A stretch of DNA of 64,000 bases from Saccharum officinarum (Eukaryota; Streptophyta; Magnoliopsida; Poales; Poaceae). Position 1 is the stretch's first letter, and every line of letters starts with the position of its first letter. Below, one piece after another: positions 22,671-34,720 of the stretch. Position numbers and translations under genes: made by a program. Where the stretch lies: assembly GCA_020631735.1 (NCBI GenBank), contig CM036158.1, positions 84,331,914-84,395,913 of the forward strand. Reading direction: 5' to 3'. The notes beneath the pieces were generated by a model. That model saw only the letters and a program-made list of their open reading frames with translations. It searched no databases and had not been told where the DNA came from.

Positions 22671-24715
22671 ATGATGGCAAACTTCGGGCTAGATATTGTT
22701 TGTGACACACACATTTTTTATGGCAAACACTTTGCACGGTGGAAACACCATATGCTTGATCATTTTTGTGTAATGGGTCCAAAGGAGTGGTGGATTGTTG
22801 CTGGCTTTTCTCATGATGATTTGGATAAGAGAAATCTCATCCAAGCTCAAAAGGATTGCTTACAACTTGATACACGTGCTCAATATAACGTGTGCTTTGC
22901 ATGAAGGTATTTTTAGACATGTGTGGGACTTGGAGAGTGCTCATGATATGTGGATGTCACTCTAAACCTTCGTCGGTGACTTCTCCACAAGTGATGATGG
23001 AAAGTTCAAGAAGTAGTATGATCCCAAGGAGGAGACGCATGAGTGTGACGAGCATGACCACAATTTGGTGATTATGGAAGATTGCTCCACCTCATGGTCA
23101 AGTGATGATGATGATGATGATGATCGATCTACCACAAGTTCACTTGACAAGATGGATGGTGATGCCCCAAGTAATGCAAACGATGATCCTACCTCAAGCA
23201 CACTTGGTGATGATGATGATGATGGTTCATGCTTGGGCTATAATTATGATGCTACTACAAGCTCTCCGTCATCATCACATTGGTTCATGTCATAAGGTGA
23301 CACAAAGGTACAAAATGATAATGTGGTTGATCATATTGATTCATATGATGAGCTTGTTAGTAGACTTGCTAGCATGACCATGTCTTTAGAAAATGAGAAA
23401 GCTAAAACATTAAGTTTGGAAAAAGAAAACTTAGTTCTAAAGAAATCATGTGAAGAATATAAGCACTTACTTGATGTTCTTAGAGCTTCACATGATGAGC
23501 TAAAATTGACTCATGAGAAACTTTGTGTATCTCATGAAGAATTAATAGAACAACATGCTTCTCTCATTAAAGTGTCTTTAAAGAAACTTAAAAATAATAA
23601 GAGCTCATCACATGAGTCAAGTGATCAATCATAACATGTGACTAACTCTTGTGATGTAGGAAAAAACATGTATCCACCTCTTGTGATGAATTATTAGCTA
23701 TGCCATGTTCTTCATATATAGATGCTTGTTCTACTTCTATGTCTTGTGAGACTAACCTTTTGAAGGAGAACAAAGAGCTCAATAATGAAGTGAAGAATTT
23801 AAACAAGTTAGAGAGGTGCCACAATACCAAAATCATCTTCGAGCACATGTTGTGCAACAAAAGAAGCTGTGGTGATATGAGTGGCATTGGATTCAACAAG
23901 AGCATGAACAAGGGGGAAAGAAAAAGAGAAAGAAAGATGAAGAAGCAAGAACAAAAGAGGCTATCTCATTTCATGTGCTTCAAATGCCATGAAGTGGGAC
24001 ATCTTGCAAATGGTTGCCCCAATGAAGAGAAGCTCAAGTTGAAGAAAGAAGAAGAGCAGCTAAAGCATGTCAAGTGCTTCAAGTGCCACACATGGGGTCA
24101 CCTCACCTCTATGTGCCCAACCAAGTAATTGGTGAAGCAACATATTAAGCCTTAACCAAAGCCACAAGTTGAGCAAGAGAAGACACCCAAGAGCAAATCA
24201 AGATCAACCATGACGATGGTGGTGACTTGATGATGAAGAAGAAGAAAACAAGAAGGGGTGAAAGAGCATGACATCCAATGCAAGATCAAGATGCCAAGAT
24301 GGTGAGCAAGAATCAAGACAAGAAGAGAGATTTGGCTCGCATCAAGTGCTTCAAGTGTGTAGACATGGGACACTTTGCCTCTGGATGTCCTACCAAGCTT
24401 GAGAAGAAGGTCCAAGCAACTCATGAGAGGCAAGGCAATGAGAAGCACCATATGAGCAAGGAAGAAAAGGCTCAATCAAAGAGAGTTTGCTACTCATGCC
24501 AGGAAAAGGGACACATGGCACACTCATGTCCCCTAGGTAACACTCTTAAACCTATTTTAATTGATGCAAATATTATACTTAGGAAGGATGGCAATGGTAC
24601 CTCATTGGTTGCAATTGCAAAACATCCTGCTATTCATTCTAAGGCAATGCCTAAGTATGTTGCTCCTAACTTGAGAGGACCCAAACTAGGTTGGGTACCA
24701 TCAAAAAGTGAATGA
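22671..24715 (+). pseudogene. Gag of a Sirevirus-like Ty1/copia element H, with four zinc knuckles (broken)
   Basis: Copia nucleocapsid precursor remnant, starting at the ATG at 22671 just after the primer site. The N-terminus (HFARWKHHMLDHF, KEWWIVAG) is the copia gag start. Near 22960 the central gag domain is missing (internal deletion). Then follow an Asp-rich tract (about 23100-23230), a heptad-rich segment (ENEKAKTLSLEKENLVLKK, coiled-coil-like), and CCHC knuckles starting at 23977, 24075, 24347 and 24488 (CFKCHEVGHLANGC, CFKCHTWGHLTSMC, CFKCVDMGHFASGC, CYSCQEKGHMAHSC). The tail GPKLGWVPSK is a usual Sirevirus gag end. Stops near 22904, 23296 and 23632, and frame changes (e.g. between 24128 and 24278), disable it. 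No pol follows. Confidence 0.8.
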
Positions 24716-24804
24716 TTGTTTGTAGGTACCATGGCCTTAGAGGCTTGATTCAATAGGTTTCTTATTATTCATCATGTGTTGAGTCAAGTTATGAAGCTTA
24801 GTGC

Positions 24805-24809
24805 ACATC
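24805..24809. repeat. Target-site duplication ACATC flanking the solo LTR
   Basis: ACATC at 24805-24809 and again at 27076-27080, directly outside the LTR ends. Removing the LTR and one copy restores a continuous host sequence of element H. Confidence 0.92.
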
Positions 24810-25559
24810 TGAAAGTCCCTAGTTTGGTTTTGGCTAATTGATGAAACCTATGACTAACTTTTATATCTAAGTGGATGATTTAGATAAAGGTGGTCAATGA
24901 ATATGAGACATGACATTGACTCATGTGACCAAGATGATGAAGACCAAGATAATGCTTGGCTCGATGGATCGGTTGTGAAGGTGAAGGGCAAGTCGAGGCT
25001 TCGAAGCGAAGGACCATGTGATGGTGAAGCTTGAGCAAGACTTGGCACCGACGGACCGATGCAACGGTGAAGAGCAAGTGAAGTCAAGGTCGATGGATCG
25101 AGACCGTCATGTGATGATATGAAGTGGATCATATCTTTTGGAAAAACAAAATGGGCTCAAGGCAAAGGTATAACCATAGGGCCATTTTGTTTTGCACTCA
25201 AGACACCATAGAGGGTGTGAGTGGTTTAGGATCGATAGCCGAACTATTAAGAGAGGAAGTCTTATCGGTTATTCGACGCACGGGTGCCACTAGGTGAATT
25301 CATGAAGTGCATTGCATGTAGGGCCTAGTGACCTAACTATAAAACCTTTGAAAATGTTTATGAAAATGCTAACACACATGCACAAGGTGGTGATCACTTG
25401 TTGGTATTGGCACATTTGCGAAGGCGTTGAAGTTTAAGCGGTAGAGAGGGTTTGGGTCTCTCTCTCCCTCCCGCCGAGCTTGCGAGCGCGGGATTCAGGC
25501 GTTTTTGAGGAGTTGAAATGCCTATTTTCCACTATGTCGGAAGTCAGAAAAGAAACAGA

Positions 25560-26100
25560 GGCGAATGGAGGTCACAGAGGTGACCAGACGCTGCACCGGA
25601 CGCGGTCATGGTATGACCGGATGCGTCCGGTTAGCAGTTAGGCGCGCGGGTGCTAGGGTTTGCAACCGGCGCGTCTGGTCGCTCGCGGGACCGGCGCGTC
25701 CGGTCAGTTGCCCAGAGGGAATTGCGGTTCACAAGGACGATCGGACGCGCGACGTGTCCGGTCACACGTGATTGGACGCGCGACGTGTCCAGTCACACGT
25801 GATCGAACGCGTCCGATCGTTGAGGGAGCTTACTGGACTCTAACCGGACGCGGGGACTGTCGCGTCCGGTCGTTGACTGGAGCGCGTCCGGTCGTTACTT
25901 CGCGGCGCGCGCGGTGCTGTGCGATCGGCGCGTGTCCGGTCGTTGACTGGAGCGCGTCCGGTCACTCGGGACCGGCGTGTCCGGTCGTTATGAGAAGCGT
26001 GTCCGGTCATGGGGTTTGACCGTTGGCGCAGTGACCGTTGGAGGATCGGACGCGGTTGAGCGCGTCCGGTCAGTTATGACCGGCGCGTCCGGTCATCACG
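25560..26100. repeat. Array of TCCGGTC / GACCGGACGCG sites in the solo LTR
   Basis: More than a dozen copies of TCCGGTC and several GGACGCG, in both orientations; together they form parts of the perfect palindrome GACCGGACGCGTCCGGTC. The array stops about 50 bp before the TATA box, the position of an enhancer. Part of the array is copied at 28487-28670. Confidence 0.75.
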
Positions 26101-26147
26101 AAAAGACCCAGTGAAGGGGTATAACGGCTCTATTCGGATGGGATGCT

Positions 26148-26155
26148 TATAAATA
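26148..26155 (+). promoter_or_regulatory. TATA box of the solo LTR
   Basis: TATAAATA, 50 bp after the GC-rich array; repeated at 28712-28719 in the duplicated copy. A second TATAAAA at 25338-25344 lies upstream of the array and is less likely to be used. Confidence 0.5.
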
Positions 26156-27080
26156 CTTGTTGGCCGGCCCTTGGGGAGGTCTCTCGTGATTTCTAACATA
26201 CTTGTGCATCCTTTGAGCAAGAGCTTCTCTCCTCCCATTCATCTCTCTTGCTTGATTGCAAATCAAAAGTGAGATTGAGTGATCCCAAAGTGCATTGCAT
26301 AGCTTGAGGGCATCTGGTGGCACTTGTGGGTGGTTTAGCCGATGGATTTCTTGTTACTCTTGGAGAGTACCGCTCCTAGCCGGCTTGGAGATTGTTGGAG
26401 GCGTTGGCAAGAGAAGGTGATTGTTCTTGGCCACCTCCGGTTGATTGTAAGAAGTTCTTGTGCTTTCCTCGGCGAAGCGCCAAAAGCAACTCTAGTGGAT
26501 TGCGCGTGTCATTGAGTTACCTCACTTGAGAGAGGTGTCTTGCGGTGCCTTGGGGCGTGCCTTGAGGGGCAAGTGACTTGAGGGTCACACCGAGGAACCA
26601 TCTAAGTGTTGGTCGACACAACCGGTGACGTAGCTTGTCGGTGCACAAGTGAACACCGGGTGAACAAAAATATTGTGTCACTTGTCTCCCGGTGATTGGT
26701 CTTCATATTGTGTTATTGTCAATATTGATTGATTGTATATCATCTTGATGATTGGCAACATCTTCACTCCACCGTCGGTATAAGATTCACAATCCTCTCT
26801 CTCGCATTTACTTTACTAGTTTATCTTGTGTAGCTCTAGTGGTAGCCTTTGCTAGTAGTTGTTAGCTTGCTCACTAGTGTAAGTTTAGTGACATAGCACT
26901 TGTGTGAATTAGAGATCATAATCTACTAGACTTGTGGATAGGAGGCTTGCATCACAACCGTAGGCTAAGCAAAACTCGCTTTGCGCCGGTTGTTATTCTA
27001 ACAAGTTTGCTTAGTTGTTCTTATAGAATTTTTTTATAGGCTATTCACCCCCCTCTAGCCATCTAGGACCTTACAACATC

Positions 27081-28486
27081 CAAACCCAATGCCAAGTAAA
27101 AATTGAGTGAAGTCCAAGTGCTACAACATATAAGTGCTATAATTCAAGTTGTGGTGATTTATTGGAATTATTTGGTGGCTTGCAAATAATTGAGTTGAAG
27201 CTTGCTATGTATGATCATGAGCTAATCAAGGTATATCTCTAGTCAATCTTTGGGTGCATATAAGTTGATTGAATTGGATATATATGCATATGTTGCTTGC
27301 TATGAGATGTTTGAATGGATAAATTGCTTAGTAATAAAATTTGAGTTGGTTTGAATGGATAAGTTCATAAGATGACTTTTAATAAGTGGATTGAATGGAT
27401 ATATGTCTTGTGAAAGTATTCAAACAAGTTAGTTTCAAGTTTGATTTACTTTTGGATAAAATAGCTCAAGTATTGAAATTTGTCCAAAATTGAAAACTGA
27501 GCTAGCTAAGATCAAGTCTGAGTTTAAGTGATCAAATCTATTTGGATTGGCTTAAAATTTGGTATGCATGCTATAAACTTGTGGTCCTCAACTTAGAAGC
27601 GTGTTTGTAAGTGGTTGAGTACCTAAGTTTGGTTTTGGATTGATCTAGAAGCATGAAAAGCAAAAGTACAGGGTTATTTGATTGTGAAGTGTACTTGACA
27701 CATATTTGGTACTCAAGTTGAAGATCAAGACCAAATTCAAGATGGAGATGAAGTTTAAGTTCTAGTGACAATTGGAAATCTTTTGGTAGAAAGAAAAGGA
27801 CTTAAAAAGTAGAAAGAAAAGGACTTTAAGAAGGACTCAGGGTTACTTATCAAGTTAGGTCCATCATATGGATCAATGAAACAAAGTCAATTCAAGTGAG
27901 TATAAAGAATAGTTCTTTAGAGAGAGGTCACTTCTCCCTAGTGTAGGGACTTGCTGCCTTTTGCAGGTAAACCAAGTATGGTACTTGGAAGGCTAAAATG
28001 GAAGTGGTGATCTAAGAAACATTTGAGGTGCTTAGTTGAAGCAAATCAAAGGGTTGATCTAGAGAGAAAGCAACACCCAAAAGAGAGCTAGTCATGGTAA
28101 TTCAAGTAGTATTCTAAATAGTTCTCTCATGCAAGCATTGATCAAGAAAAGAAGCAAGCCAACCACAACAAGAAAGTGCACTTGATCATGAGTGGTTCTC
28201 AAATCATATGGGTGAAGAATGGGATTCAAATATTGATATTGATCTTCACCAAGCTAATAATTGGACTTCACATTGCTATTGGATAAATTTATTGGAATCT
28301 ATATGACTATCCTCTACTCTAAGATAGCAAAGGTATCATTGTAATGTGCATGATCATTTCATCCCTTACTAGTATATGGTTTGTGCATATAGTACATACT
28401 TATAGGATCATGCATTACAAATAAAAATTTAAAATTCATAGCTTACCACAATTGCTTGGATGATTTTTTGAATCTAGTTGTAGTAT
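27081..28486 (+). mobile_element. Non-coding remnant of element H downstream of gag
   Basis: A/T-rich sequence continuing H after the solo LTR. No ORF with similarity I can recognise; no protease or integrase. The first 690 bp recur at 29645-30332. Confidence 0.5.
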
Positions 28487-30332
28487 TGCGATCGGCGCGT
28501 CCGGTCGTTGACTGGAGCGCGTTCGGTCACTCGGGACCGGCGTGTCCGGTCGTTATGAGAAGCGTGTCCGGTCATGGGGTTTGACGTTGGCGCAGTGACC
28601 ATTGGAGGATCGGACGCGGTTGAGCGCGTCCGGTCAGTTATGACCGGCGCGTCCGGTCATCCCGAAAAGATCCAGTGAAGGGGTATAACGGCTCTATTCG
28701 GATGGGATGCTTATAAATACTTGTTGGCCGGCCCTTGGGGAGGTCTCTCGTGATTTCTAACATACTTGTGCATCCTTTGAGCAAGAGCTTCTCCTCCCAC
28801 TCATCTCTCTTGCTTGATTGCAAATCAAAAGTGAGATTGAGTGATCCCAAAGTGCATTGCATAGCTTGAGGGCATCTGGTGGCACTTGTGGGTGGTTTAG
28901 CCGGTGGATTTCTTGTTACTCTTGGAGAGTACCGCTCCTAGCCGGCTTGGAGATTGTTGGAGGCGTTGGCAAGAGAAGGTGATTGTTCTTGGCCACCTCC
29001 GGTTGATTGTAAGAGGTTCTTGTGCTTTCCTCGGCGGAGCACCAAAAGCAACTCTAGTGGATTGCGCGTGTCATTGAGTTATCTCACTTGAGAGTGGTGT
29101 CTTGAGGTGCCTTGTGGGGCGTGCCTTGAGGGGCAAGTGACTTGAGGGTCACACCGAGGAACCATCTAAGTGTTGGTCGACACAACCGGTGACGTAGCTT
29201 GTCGGTGCACAAGTGAACACCGGGTGAACAAAAATATTGTGTCACTTGTCTCCCGGTGATTGGTCTTCATATTGTGTTGTTGTCAATATTGATTGATTGT
29301 ATATCATCTTGATGATTGGCAACATCTTCACTCCACCGTCGGTATAAGATTCACAATCCTCTCTCTCGCATTTACTTTACTAGTTTATCTTGTGTAGCTC
29401 TAGTGGTAGCCTTTGCTAGTAGTTGTTAGCTTGCTCACTAGTGTAAGTTTAGTGACATAGCACTTGTGTGAACTAGAGATCATAATCTACTAGACTTGTG
29501 GATAGGAGGCTTGCATCACAACCGTAGGCTAAGCAAAACTCGCTTTGCGCCGGTTGTTATTCTAACAAGTTTGCTTAGTTGTTCTTATAGAATTTTTTTA
29601 TAGGCTATTCACCCCCCTCTAGCCATCTAGGACCTTACAACATCCAAACCCAATGCCAAGTAAAAATTGAGTGAAGTCCAAGTGCTACAACATATAAGTG
29701 CTATAATTCAAGTTGTGGTGATTTATTGGAATTATTTGGTGGCTTGCAAATAATTGAGTTGAAGCTTGCTATGTATGATCATGAGCTAATCAAGGTATAT
29801 CTCTAGTCAATCTTTGGGTGCATATAAGTTGATTGAATTGGATATATATGCATATGTTGCTTGCTATGAGATGTTTGAATGGATAAATTGCTTAGTAATA
29901 AAATTTGAGTTGGTTTGAATGGATAAGTTCATAAGATGACTTTTAGTAAGTGGATTGAATGGATATATGTCTTGTGAAAGTATTCAAACAAGTTAGTTTC
30001 AAGTTTGATTTACTTTTGGATAAAATAGCTCAAGTATTGAAATTTGTCCAAAATTGAAAACTGAGCTAGCTAAGATTAAGTCTGAGTTTGAGTGATCAAA
30101 TCTATTTGGATTGGCTTAAAATTTGGTATGCATGCTATAAACTTGTGGTCCTCAACTTAGAAGCGTGTTTGTAAGTGGTTGAGTACCTAAGTTTGGTTTT
30201 GGATTGATCTAGAAGCATGAAAAGCAAAAGTACAGGGTTATTTGATTGTGAAGTGTACTTGACACATATTTGGTACTCAAGTTGAAGATCAAGACCAAAT
30301 TCAAGATGGAGATGAAGTTTAAGTTCTAGTGA

Positions 30333-33182
30333 TGTAACACCCAAAAATTCTAAACTTTAGGAATAATGAATTTCAAATAAGTTAGATAACAATTAAGGGC
30401 AAATTAAAATTTAGAAAAGAATATTTGGTGATGCATTCATGCTGTTACATTTATTTTATTTTGTGGTGTGGACTTTATTTTATTTGATTTGGATTTGAAA
30501 ATATATTTAAAAGGTTTTGAAAACAAATAGATAAAAAAAAAGAGAAATAGACTTACCTAGTGTGCCAATTCGGCCTGGAGGCCCGTTCGGCCGGCCTATG
30601 GCCGTTCTTCTGCTAATGGGCCAAGGCGCGCCTCTCCCGCGCGCGTGGGCCGGCCCAGGCAAAGCCGCGCCCGCCTCTCCTTTCATCGTCTCACTGACGG
30701 ATGGGGCCAACTTGTCAGCGCCCTCTTCTACCTCGCATCGTAGCCGGGTTGGTCACGAGTGCGACCACCGCCGTACCTGCAACGGATTCTTCGGGATTTC
30801 CTACCCAAATTTGGTGTTTTGGTGCTATAAGAGAGAAGCCGTGACCCTCTCACCCCTTTTTCCATCTAAAAACCCGAGTTTGGTCCCGTGAAATCAAGCC
30901 TCGAAGCTTGGAACCCTAGGCGAGTTCGGTCGCACACCGCCGTCACTTACGGGTGGTTTTGCGCCTTCTTTCTTCGCTTGGGTGAGTTTGTCATCTTCTC
31001 CTCTCCCTCCCTATGCTTTTATTTTGAATTTTGGTGCTTTGAACTGTGAGATTGAAGCTTTCCGCGAGCCGGCAATGGTGCCGCCGTTCTTCCCGAGCCG
31101 CGTCTCGTTCTCAAGCCGTCGTAGCTTCCCTAGATCGCCTAGATGGGTTCGCGGTGATCTCCTCTTCCGATTGGGGTCAGATGCGTGGTGAACCATGGTC
31201 TAGATGGGGAGAGCCGCCATCTCCGGCGAGATGGAGCCCGCCGGCCATGGGGAGCCGCCCGGACATGAGGGGGGTGACCGGAATAGCACTGTAGGGTTGC
31301 AGATGATTGCGAGCCGTCCAAATCGAGATCAACGGCCCAGATTAGAACTTACCCCTTCGCGGGTAAATTTGTTAAAGAGACCCTCAGCTTTTTAGTTATC
31401 AACCCGCGGTCCGTAGCGTAAAACTAAAAGTACGTTTTCATGTTTGGAAAGCGTATTCTCTCCCGGTTAAGTCAAAAGTACGTTTTCAGACATTTACAGT
31501 TTTGCCACTAGAATTGTTTTGGTCATAAAATCTTTATTTTAACTCCGATTTGACCCGTTCAAATTGCGTTAGGTTCGTATTTGCGAGCTCTACATGTTGG
31601 TAGTATTGTACAGTAGGTTTGTGACAATTTATTTTCGAATTTATATTAAAGTAATTATTTATCTATAGGAAATCTTAGAAAATTCATAACTTATACGTTT
31701 TAACTCCGAATTTGGTGATCTTTGCGTCTGTGTGATCGTAGTAACATGTAGAAGAGTTTTATAAACTTTTATTACTGTTCTGCTACTGTTGGTGTACTGT
31801 TCTAATTGTATCTCTTTGTTTGCTTCGTGTTTGTTTGATTGGATGCATGTGTGTTGTTGATTGATGATCGAGTATAGAAGGTGAGCAGTATCTGGATGAT
31901 TCGGAGTATTACTTTGAGCCAAGTCAGCAGTATCACTTGGAAAGCTTTGATCAAGGCAAGTATAACACAGGACTATCCTTGTTACCTATACATTGAATTG
32001 TCATACATATGCATGTGCTTACCTTGACAACCTTAGAGATTATAACTTAGTGATTGTTATCTTGATTCCTTGTCAACCTTGGGAATGCATATGGGTAGCT
32101 ACTGCTAGTGCTTAAACTAAGAACAATGATCTTGTAATTTGATTAATGGATTAAGCAATCAACTATTAAGATGATTTTATTACTGTTAAAAGGGGGCTAG
32201 AGCATGTGTATTATTTTGATGCTCTGGTTTCTCTCCATAAGGACTTATCTGTAAGTGATAACCGGGATATACAGTACAGCTGTGAGGGCTATATGGCTCT
32301 GGCTTTAGTTGTTCAAGAGACCTTTTCTAGCTTGTTAGAGGTTACCTTAAATGGCGTAAGAATGGCTTGCCACGTTGGGTGTAGTGCGAGCCCCTGGCCT
32401 AGTGTGTATAGGCTGCGGTTGTTGTGCCACAGGGAAGGGGGGTTCTAACATCTGCCTGCCGAGTGAATCTAATGGCCCTAACTTGTTAGACAAACTTTTG
32501 AGTGGCTTTATATGGTTCTCGGGTGTTTGGGCTTGATCTCCCCACTCATTTGGAAATCATGACTCACAGTGAAAGTGTACACCTTTGCGCAGAGTTAAAA
32601 ACTGGTATACTAGCCGTGCTCACGGATACGAGCGGCCTTGGGGATTCTTATGGAATAGTTGATCATAACTGTTATATCATGCTAAATTATTGTTGATTAT
32701 TATTTGCTCATGTTAATGCTATTCATTATCCTTATTACAATTGATCATTGGTTCTTTAATGGGAAGCGGTTTATCTTGATGCTACTCAGTTGCTAATATA
32801 TGATTAAAAGCTAAACGCAGTTAAACAATGTCTAGCCTTTTTGAGCCTCATGAAGCCTGTGTTATATTTGTTGAGTTCGACATGGACTCACCCTTGCTAT
32901 TTCCACCATAACAGATGAAGATATTGAGGAAGATTATCGGAATGAGTACTAGTCTTGGTGTCAACTAGTCAACCGTGTCCCTGTGTGGAGTTTCCGCTGA
33001 AGAATTACTATTAGTTATTATTACCTATCGTTCAAGACTTTGTCTTAAATACTTATTCGTTATGTAATAAGCACTGTGATGATACTTTGTAATTTGTCAA
33101 CTTATGTGTGCGACTGTTTTCTGGGGCGCACATGAGTCTTTTATGCATCCTATTTTTCCTTAAAAATGGGATGGTGTTGACA
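30333..33182 (+). repeat. 5' LTR of element C (2850 bp)
   Basis: TGTAACACCC to GTTGACA. U5 block about 32560-32650 (more diverged than in A or E), possible GC donor 31956-31961, weak TATA (TATAAGAG) at 30826. From about 31520 it is nearly the same as the D LTR (from 49040), whereas the U3 parts differ strongly. ORFs in its GC-rich part are not convincing. Confidence 0.92.
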
Positions 33183-33185
33183 GAT

Positions 33186-33197
33186 TGGTATCGGAGC
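33186..33197 (+). other. Primer-binding site of element C
   Basis: TGGTATCGGAGC, the same one-base variant as element B. Confidence 0.85.
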
Positions 33198-33371
33198 CGT
33201 GTTGACTGTAGGACGCGAGCCTAGTTAGAATGGTCGTTAATAGCATCCATACTTTCACTTAATTCATGCTTCCTCTTTTCACCTTGTTAATTACTAAAGT
33301 TTTATGCTTCCTCTACTTTATTCTATTGCGAAAATACATGATTCTATCTAATATATGTCTAAATCTTGTAG

Positions 33372-33424
33372 ATGTCTCCTTATCCTCATCTGTCAGCTGC
33401 ACAGTACGTTGCCCGTTTCAAAAC
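33372..33424 (+). CDS. Start of an ORF in element C (cut by gap)
   Basis: ATG at 33372, immediately after TAG as in the extra ORF of A, opening a frame (MSPYPHLSAAQYVARF) that runs into the N gap after 17 codons. By position it is either the extra ORF or gag; too short to decide. Confidence 0.3.
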
Positions 33425-33524
33425 NNNNNNNNNNNNNNNNNNNNNNNNNNNNNNNNNNNNNNNNNNNNNNNNNNNNNNNNNNNNNNNNNNNNNNNNNNNN
33501 NNNNNNNNNNNNNNNNNNNNNNNN
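33425..33524. other. Assembly gap (100 N)
   Basis: Joins the plus-strand element C leader to the minus-strand RT of element A copy 2. The right flank (33525-34500) has dense one-base deletions relative to 4679-5650. Confidence 0.98.
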
Positions 33525-34720
33525 ATCTACTGATATCCTCCATTAGAGACAATATGACCCAGAAAGAACTTCCTTCAACCAAAATCACATTACTCCTCTT
33601 TGCATATAGTTGGTGTTCTCTGAGCTTCTGCAAGACCAACCTCAATGTTCCGCATGTTCTTCCTCAGTCTTTGGAAAATACTAGAATATCATCGTAAATA
33701 CCACTACAAACTTATCCGATATTCCATGAACACCTTATTCATTAAGTACATGAAAGTATGCAGGGGCATTAGTCAAACCAAAAGACATCACTGTATACTC
33801 ATACAACCCATACGAGTAGGTAAAGCTGTCTTTGGTATATCACTAGCACGAATCTTCAACTGATGATCCAGAACGAAGATCAATCTTGGAAAAATACACA
33901 AGCTCCTCTCAACTGATCAAACAGGTCATCAATCCTACAATGGTTACTTGTTCTTAATAGTAACCTCATTAAGAGACCGATAATCTACACACATCCTCTG
34001 AGTTCCATCTTTCTTATCCACAAAATCACTGGTGCTCCCATGGTGAAGAACTAGGACGAATAAAACCCTTATCCTGCAACTCCTTAATTTGTTTCTTAAG
34101 TTCTTCTAATTCATTTACTCCCATTCTATATGGACGCTTAGCTATAGGTGCAGTTCAGGTAATAATTCAATAATAAATTCAATGTCACGGTCTGGTGGCA
34201 TACCTGGCAATTCCTCTGGAAACACATCTGGAAACTCCTCCACAACTGGATCTTCCTGGTTGGCACCATCATTGAGCTGGTTCACTGTAGCAGTCTCTTG
34301 TTTTTGCACTTTTTACTTCAACCCTGATTCTATCACCCTTTGGTGTTGTCAGTACAACTGATTTATCCTTACACTGAATCTCTGCTTGTTGTTGCATCAT
34401 CCAATCCATTCCCAATATAAGATCAATCCCAGCTGTTCTCAATACTATAGGGCTAACTGTAACTGTAAACTCTACCCCCTTAAGTTGAGACTAATCGGAA
34501 GACAGCGATAAGATGCTGGCATGCTTCCACCAGGTGAGTTTACTAAGATAGGATTCTTCATGGCACATAAATGGATTCTATGTATTCTAACAAATGATTG
34601 CGATATGAAAGAATGTGATGCTCCAGAATCAAAAGTACAGTGGCGGGAGTAGAGTGAACATCGAACGTACCAAGCATAACTTCTGGCTCCTCCACTGCAG
34701 TTTCCTGGGACAAGTGATTC
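33525..34720 (-). pseudogene. RT and protease fragments of element A copy 2
   Basis: Homologous to 4679-5870. RT (FIDD region about 33690) and protease (the catalytic LFDSGASH region about 34640) are recognisable, but one-base deletions occur every few tens of bases up to about 34500, far denser than elsewhere in this copy. I regard much of this as contig-end error rather than mutation. Confidence 0.82.

Larger units (their letters stand above)
24810..27075 (+). repeat. Solo LTR I, Ty1/copia (Sirevirus-like), 2266 bp
   Basis: Starts TGAAAGTCCC, ends GGACCTTACA, and is bounded by a perfect 5-bp target duplication, with no primer site or internal sequence. It was therefore formed by recombination between the two LTRs of a full element. 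The U3 part contains a GC-rich array of short palindromic sites (25560-26100) and a TATA box at 26148-26155. The last 1.15 kb are repeated at 28487-29639 by the tandem duplication. Confidence 0.93.
25920..30332. repeat. 2.57-kb tandem duplication (two units, second truncated)
   Basis: Unit 1 is 25920-28486; unit 2 begins at 28487 with the same bases (TGCGATCGGCGCG) and follows unit 1 with only scattered substitutions until element C interrupts it at 30333. The unit comprises the 3' half of the solo LTR, its ACATC flank and 1.4 kb of element H. The junction at 28486/28487 joins A/T-rich H sequence to the GC-rich array with no LTR end, so it is not a transposition product. Confidence 0.9.
30333..33424 (+). 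mobile_element. Element C: Tekay-like Ty3 element, 5' LTR and leader only
   Basis: Plus strand, starts TGTAACACCC. The base pairs before it (AGTGA) would be the target duplication; the other end is lost in the gap. Contains a complete LTR, primer site, 170-bp leader and the first codons of an ORF. Confidence 0.9.

Noticed and set aside
25560..26100. CRISPR-like or satellite array
   Set aside because: Repeat units are short, irregularly spaced and in both orientations, without unique spacers of constant length; it is part of a copia LTR.
27571..27771. Minus-strand ORF seen twice (27571-27771 and 30135-30344)
   Set aside because: Duplicated by the tandem duplication, low complexity, no homology; not a gene.
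30562..31395. Apparent exons of a host gene with an ATG and GC-rich coding look in element C
   Set aside because: Entirely inside the C LTR between its TATA box and R region; no conserved protein motif and short overlapping frames.
33525..34500. Treating every frameshift in A copy 2 RT as real pseudogene damage
   Set aside because: One-base deletions are concentrated next to the gap and absent from copy 1, so contig-end sequencing error is the simpler reading.
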